NCBI GenBank assembly: GCA_964447315.1
Contig: CAYURQ010000012.1
Span: 1-25,312, forward strand
Length of the DNA stretch: 25,312 nt
Reading direction: 5' to 3'
Origin: MWBV01 sp964447315
GTDB taxonomy: Archaea > Nanobdellota > Nanobdellia > Pacearchaeales > GW2011-AR1
Shown here: in pieces, positions 22,119 to 25,312 of the stretch
Layout of the letters: each line of letters opens with the position of its first letter
Numbering within the stretch: the stretch's first letter is position 1
Position numbers and translations under genes: made by a program
Notes under the pieces: model-generated
What the model saw: only the letters and a program-made list of their open reading frames with translations
The model's database searches: none
What the model was told of the DNA's origin: nothing

Positions 22119-23315
22119 TTATATTATTTCACCAAAACCTATTAGTCTCCAATGATTGTTGATGTTTCTTGCAATTCCTACATTGTCTTCTTTGATTGCT
22201 ACTATAGGAATGTTTAATGAAAGTTCAATTTCGTCTTCATGAATTTTTTCAACAATTCCAACAGTTATTGTGGTATTTACTGAAAGCATTAGCATTTCTT
22301 TTGTTTTTATGTCTTCAACTTTTTGATGTTCTTCTGTTCCTAAAACTTCTTTGAAAATTGATTTTTTTATTTTAATATTATGAGTTATGTCTGGTAAATT
22401 TCCAAGTGTTGAAATAACACATCCAGTTAATGAATCTGTTTTTGTTAAATAAGAATCAAGGTTTGTTTCAATTGAGATGCTTGCTCCTGGATTAACTTCT
22501 GAAACTTTTTCAGAACCTCTATGTAAAGAAATTATTTTTGTAGTTAATGGCTTGTAAACAACTTGGTTTGCTTTTTTTGAATAAAGTCCTGGTTTTATTT
22601 CAATTTCATCTCCTACTTTTAATACACCTTTTTTTAATATTCCTCCTAGTACTCCCCCATTTAATTTTTCAATTTTTTTTCCTGGTTTATTTATATCAAA
22701 ACTTCTTGCAACTAAAAAAATTGGTTTTGAAGAGGTATCTCTTTCTGGAATTGGTAATTTTGTAATTTCTTCAAGTATTTTATTTATTCCAACTCCTTGC
22801 TGAGCAGATATTGGTATAATCGGACAATTCTCTGCTTTTGTTGCTTTAAGGAATTCTTTTATTTTTTTGTAGTTTTCAAGGGCTTGTTCTTTACTCACTA
22901 AATCAATTTTATTCTGAACAATGATTAAATTATTAATTCCTTTTGCTTGCAATGCAGTAAAGTGCTCTCTTGTCTGAGGTTTTATTCCTTCATTAGCAGC
23001 AATAACAAGTATTGCAGCATCCATTGTTGCGGCACCTGAAAGCATTGTTGCCATTAACATTTCGTGTCCTGGTGCATCAATAAAAGAAACATATCTTTCT
23101 GGAGTTCCTTTTCCTTGAATATTAAATCCTGAAGAATCCTTGCTTATTATTAAATCAGCATAACCTAATTTTATTGTTATTCCTCTTTTGAGTTCTTCTG
23201 AATGTGTGTCTGTGAATTTTCCAGTTAGTCTGCTAAGTAAAGTTGTTTTTCCATGGTCAATATGACCTACAACTCCTATATTAATAGAATGTAAATTGCT
23301 TGTTTTATTTGACAT
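22119..23315 (-). CDS. eif2g: Translation initiation factor aIF2 subunit gamma
   Basis: This is the GTPase core of archaeal aIF2, which carries initiator Met-tRNA to the small subunit. 398 residues. G1 GHIDHGKTT (17-25), switch 1 RGITIKLGYA (44-53), G3 DAPGHE (80-85), G4 NKID (135-138) and G5 ISAQ are present, followed by domain 2 (RSFDINKPGKKIEKLNGGVL) and domain 3 ending GFGEII. The segment between switch 1 and G3 (residues 54-75) is short and has no cysteine, whereas typical aIF2 gamma has a zinc knuckle there. It is the last gene of a minus-strand group S6e-orf78-aIF2 gamma, with the S6e-aIF2 gamma neighbourhood common in archaea. It starts about 50 nt after orf78. Confidence 0.95.
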   Translation of the reverse strand: MSNKTSNLHSINIGVVGHIDHGKTTLLSRLTGKFTDTHSEELKRGITIKLGYADLIISKDSSGFNIQGKGTPERYVSFIDAPGHEMLMATMLSGAATMDAAILVIAANEGIKPQTREHFTALQAKGINNLIIVQNKIDLVSKEQALENYKKIKEFLKATKAENCPIIPISAQQGVGINKILEEITKLPIPERDTSSKPIFLVARSFDINKPGKKIEKLNGGVLGGILKKGVLKVGDEIEIKPGLYSKKANQVVYKPLTTKIISLHRGSEKVSEVNPGASISIETNLDSYLTKTDSLTGCVISTLGNLPDITHNIKIKKSIFKEVLGTEEHQKVEDIKTKEMLMLSVNTTITVGIVEKIHEDEIELSLNIPIVAIKEDNVGIARNINNHWRLIGFGEII

Positions 23316-23348
23316 TTTTAACTCTTAAAAATCCTAAAATTAGTTGCT

Positions 23349-23356
23349 TAAAAAAG
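23349..23356 (-). promoter_or_regulatory. Possible weak TATA box before aIF2 gamma
   Basis: The minus strand reads TTTTTTAA, centred about 37 nt before ATG 23315. It may give a short leader, or the gene may depend on the S6e promoter. Confidence 0.25.
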
Positions 23357-23366
23357 GTTTGGGTTA

Positions 23367-23603
23367 TTAATTATTGTTAGGATAATATTTTTCATTCATC
23401 ATTGTTTTATATTCTCTCATCCTTTTGTAGAATACTCTTTGATGCTGAATACTAATATTAGAAAATTCTTCTAATGATTTTAATCTTCTTTCAGGTTCAC
23501 TACATCCATTTATACAAGAATTTTGTTTTAAATCATTAATTGCAATTCCAATGTTTGTTTTAAATAATTTAAGACTAGGTTTTATTTCTTTATTTTCTTC
23601 CAT
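23367..23603 (-). CDS. Unknown 78-residue protein between S6e and aIF2 gamma
   Basis: The product begins MEENKEIKPSLKLFKTNIGI and contains NSCINGCSEPERRLKSLEEF, then QHQRVFYKRMREYKTMMNEKYY. It looks mostly helical and basic, with a CxxxC pair. The start is one base after the S6e stop codon, so it is probably translated by coupling. A longer frame beginning inside S6e is discarded. I do not recognise the family. Confidence 0.65.
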   Translation of the reverse strand: MEENKEIKPSLKLFKTNIGIAINDLKQNSCINGCSEPERRLKSLEEFSNISIQHQRVFYKRMREYKTMMNEKYYPNNN

Positions 23604-23604
23604 A

Positions 23605-24078
23605 CTACTCTTTGTTTTTTTCAGATGATTTTTCAGAAGAACCTTCTGTGTCAGAAGAATCTTTATTTTGGTCTGAGAAAATTTCATTTAGTTTCTTTTT
23701 TCCGGGTTTAATAATTTTTAAATTAATTTGAGATGTTTTATCTGAAAGAATTTCTCCACGAACTGTCTTTCTCATTCTTAAACCTCCAGGAGTGGGATTT
23801 GATTGTTTTTTCTTTCCTTCTTTTTTAGGACGTTTGTGCATTCCTTTACCATAACTTAAAAGTTTTTTCTTTCTTGTGAATCCTTCAACTCCTTTCATAT
23901 GAGTAAATCCAGATTTATCACTTGCTCCTGTTATTTCAAATTCATATCCTTCTAAATCTTCAGAAATATCTTTACCTAAAAGAGTTTCATGTAATTTTTT
24001 TCCATCTACTGCTGTAGATTCTGCTTCTAGCTTGAATGTTTTTCCTTGTTTTGTTGCTATATTAAATTTGTATGGCAT
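23605..24078 (-). CDS. rps6e: Ribosomal protein S6e
   Basis: Archaeal small-subunit protein, 157 residues. It has the conserved opening MPYKFNIATKQGKTFKLE, LLGKDISEDLEGYEFEITGASDKSGFTHMKGVEG with the GxxDxxGFPM-like core (here GFTHM), and KKKLLSYGKGMHKRPKKEGKK with GGLRMRKTVRGEILS. The last 25 residues are a Ser/Glu/Asp-rich low-complexity tail (SSDTEGSSEKSSEKNKE) beyond the usual core. It leads the S6e-orf78-aIF2 gamma group. TATA box 26 nt upstream. Confidence 0.93.
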   Translation of the reverse strand: MPYKFNIATKQGKTFKLEAESTAVDGKKLHETLLGKDISEDLEGYEFEITGASDKSGFTHMKGVEGFTRKKKLLSYGKGMHKRPKKEGKKKQSNPTPGGLRMRKTVRGEILSDKTSQINLKIIKPGKKKLNEIFSDQNKDSSDTEGSSEKSSEKNKE

Positions 24079-24098
24079 GGAAATTAATACAAGAACTG

Positions 24099-24108
24099 GT
24101 TTTTAAAG
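24099..24108 (-). promoter_or_regulatory. TATA box for S6e
   Basis: The minus strand reads CTTTAAAAAC, centred 26 nt before ATG 24078. Confidence 0.45.
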
Positions 24109-24134
24109 GTTTTGAAATGATTTTGAGAGGAAAA

Positions 24135-24143
24135 ATATTTAAA
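24135..24143 (+). promoter_or_regulatory. TATA box for the small membrane protein
   Basis: ATATTTAAA (24135-24143) is centred 26 nt before ATG 24165 and divergent from the S6e promoter. Confidence 0.45.
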
Positions 24144-24164
24144 TTTTAATTTATTTTATTAACT

Positions 24165-24386
24165 ATGGGTAAAAATAAGGTAAGTAAAAAAGATAAAACT
24201 AAGGGATTAGTTTTCATTATAATAGGATTAATTGTTTCTTTTGTATTTTATTTTAGTATTATTATTGAGGTTTCTCTTGGAGGGAGTTTAATTATTATGA
24301 TAATTGGTGTTTGGCTAATTTTAGAAGGTTCTGCAATAAGAAGAGGAAAAAGAAAAGGTAAGAAATCAAAACTTTTTAATCCTTGA
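24165..24386 (+). CDS. Small membrane protein with two hydrophobic helices
   Basis: The 73-residue product has a basic N-terminus (MGKNKVSKKDKTKG), a first helix (LVFIIIGLIVSFVFYFSIII), a short turn, a second helix (GGSLIIMIIGVWLILEGSAI) and a basic tail (RRGKRKGKKSK). Both termini are positive, so both probably face the cytoplasm. Family and function are unknown. It lies between the divergent S6e gene and the RecJ-like gene. Confidence 0.6.
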   Translation: MGKNKVSKKDKTKGLVFIIIGLIVSFVFYFSIIIEVSLGGSLIIMIIGVWLILEGSAIRRGKRKGKKSKLFNP

Positions 24387-24402
24387 ATGATTCACCAAAA
24401 CC

Positions 24403-24410
24403 TTTATAAC
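24403..24410 (+). promoter_or_regulatory. TATA box upstream of the RecJ-like gene
   Basis: TTTATAAC preceded by AAAACC. It is 32 nt before the first ATG (24439) but 170 nt before the start of the long reading frame at 24577, so the message should have a long leader. Confidence 0.5.
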
Positions 24411-24437
24411 GCCTTAAGTTTTATTTTTTATTGTAAT

Positions 24438-24576
24438 AATGAAAAAGAAAGATTAATAAGCTAAAATTATTTCATTTTATAATTAAATTTAAAAATAACT
24501 TTTTCACCAAAGGCAAAAAATCTTTATCAAGATTTTTAGTTTGCCTTTCAAACAAAGTGAAATTTTTGCAAGACAA
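24438..24576 (+). promoter_or_regulatory. Structured leader with a duplicated start site
   Basis: aatgaaaaagaaag occurs at 24438-24451 and again at 24576-24589, where it starts the RecJ-like gene. The ATGs are 138 nt (46 codons) apart in the same frame, and the first reads MKKKD then stops. Between them lies a long hairpin: AAAGGCAAA/TTTGCCTTT (24509-24517 with 24540-24548) enclosing AAATCTT-TATC-AAGATTT (24518-24535), with an outer TTTCAC/GTGAAA (24502-24507 with 24557-24562). Confidence 0.5.
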
Positions 24577-25312
24577 ATGAAAAAGAAAGTAAATAAGAAT
24601 TATAGTAAAAATAAGAAAAAACCTACTAATAAATTCTCGAAAAATACTGAAGTTAAGAAAATATTGTTGAAAAATGCTGGCCAGGCTTCTGGAAAAGTTT
24701 CTGTTGTTGGTAGAGTTAATAATGTTGTGCAAACAGCAGGGCCTACAATTTTTATGGTTTCAGATGGAACAGCAAGTTTAGCTTTAAAGGGTTTTATTAA
24801 ACCTGGAGAAAGAGCATATCCTGAGATTGAAGAGGGAAGTATTGTTAAAGCAATTATTGAATTAGGAGATTTTAGAGGGGAATTAGAAGGTGAAATAAGA
24901 AGTATTTTCGAGGTTTCAGGAACTCAAAAAGATGAATTCTTGAAATCAATTGAAGAAATTGAAAGAGAAAGAGCAAAAGTTACTCAAAAAGATTTTATGA
25001 TTAAAAATCCTATTTTAGATAAACTTAAAGAGAGTTTTGTTAAAGCAGCAACTGAAATTAGATTAGCTATTATACAAGATAGGCCTATTATTGTAAGACA
25101 TCATAATGATGCAGATGGTTATAGTTCTGGTTTTGCTTTGGAAAGAGCTATAATTCCTTTAATTGAAGAACAACATAATTCTGAAAAGGCTGCTTGGGAA
25201 TTTTTCCAGAGAGCTCCTTGTGCTGCACCTTATTATGAAATAGATGATTCAATTCGAGATACAGCTACTTCATTGAGAAATGTTGCAAAGTTTTCAAATA
25301 AAATGCCTTTAA
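24577..25312 (+). CDS. RecJ-like DHH-family nuclease/phosphoesterase, N-terminal part (runs off the window)
   Basis: The frame stays open to the window edge, giving 245 residues. After a very basic N-terminus (MKKKVNKNYSKNKKK), residues about 38-115 form an OB-fold nucleic-acid-binding domain (GKVSVVGRVNNVVQTAGPTI, FMVSDGTASLALKGF). A charged helical linker follows. Then comes the DHH-type motif VRHHNDADGYSSGFALERAI, equivalent to the HxDxDGxxS metal site of RecJ-type phosphoesterases. OB-fold plus DHH is the arrangement of archaeal RecJ-like proteins, some of which (GAN) bind the replicative helicase complex. The remainder, including the DHHA1 part, is outside the window, so substrate and subtype cannot be judged. 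Confidence 0.82.
   Translation, partial: MKKKVNKNYSKNKKKPTNKFSKNTEVKKILLKNAGQASGKVSVVGRVNNVVQTAGPTIFMVSDGTASLALKGFIKPGERAYPEIEEGSIVKAIIELGDFRGELEGEIRSIFEVSGTQKDEFLKSIEEIERERAKVTQKDFMIKNPILDKLKESFVKAATEIRLAIIQDRPIIVRHHNDADGYSSGFALERAIIPLIEEQHNSEKAAWEFFQRAPCAAPYYEIDDSIRDTATSLRNVAKFSNKMPL

Overview
The window reads as the chromosome of a low-GC archaeon, most likely from the DPANN group (Pacearchaeota/Woesearchaeota-like). It has archaeal/eukaryotic-type ribosomal proteins (L7Ae, S28e, L24e, S6e), aIF2 gamma, Kae1, a DUF357 protein and an archaeal RecJ-like DHH protein. It also has a bacterial-type gyrase and large cysteine-rich secreted proteins of the kind common in DPANN genomes. The phylum is my inference; no rRNA gene lies in the window. 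At most genes a TATA box is centred about 25-30 nt before the start codon, so most transcripts look leaderless.

Layout. 1-143: start of a DUF357 gene (minus strand). 311-5036: a secreted beta-sandwich protein followed by a 1313-residue surface protein with a pilin-like N-terminus, a polysaccharide-lyase-like module, a GH140/DUF4038-like module and a right-handed beta-helix. 5067-6071: Kae1. 6110-7458: ribosomal operon L7Ae-S28e-orf65-orf77-L24e; the two small ORFs are unrecognised. 7467-7760: a small secreted protein (minus strand). 7845-14584: gyrase operon gyrB-orf113-(15-codon ORF)-zinc ribbon-acidic protein-gyrA, with a 430-residue HNH intein inside GyrB. 14635-15765: a small winged-helix-like protein converging on a RecB-family nuclease with an Fe-S cysteine set. 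15766-16136: 371 nt without a gene, holding hairpins, a 19-nt direct repeat and a candidate RNA. 16137-22039: three monocistronic, related, cysteine-rich surface proteins (minus strand), the middle one starting with an S-layer-like domain. 22119-24078: S6e-orf78-aIF2 gamma (minus strand). 24165-24386: a two-helix membrane protein. 24577-end: the start of a RecJ-like DHH protein behind a long structured leader.

How the genes work together. Information-processing clusters (Kae1 for t6A, ribosomal proteins, initiation factor, gyrase, RecJ-like nuclease) are interleaved with cell-surface genes. The surface set suggests a cell that binds and perhaps cuts polysaccharide outside the cell. The three genes that depart from the leaderless pattern (L7Ae, gyrB, RecJ-like) each have something unusual upstream: an in-frame amber codon within a hairpin, a palindrome, and a duplicated start with a long hairpin. 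I regard these, the multi-module surface enzyme and the GyrB intein as the most rewarding things to follow up.
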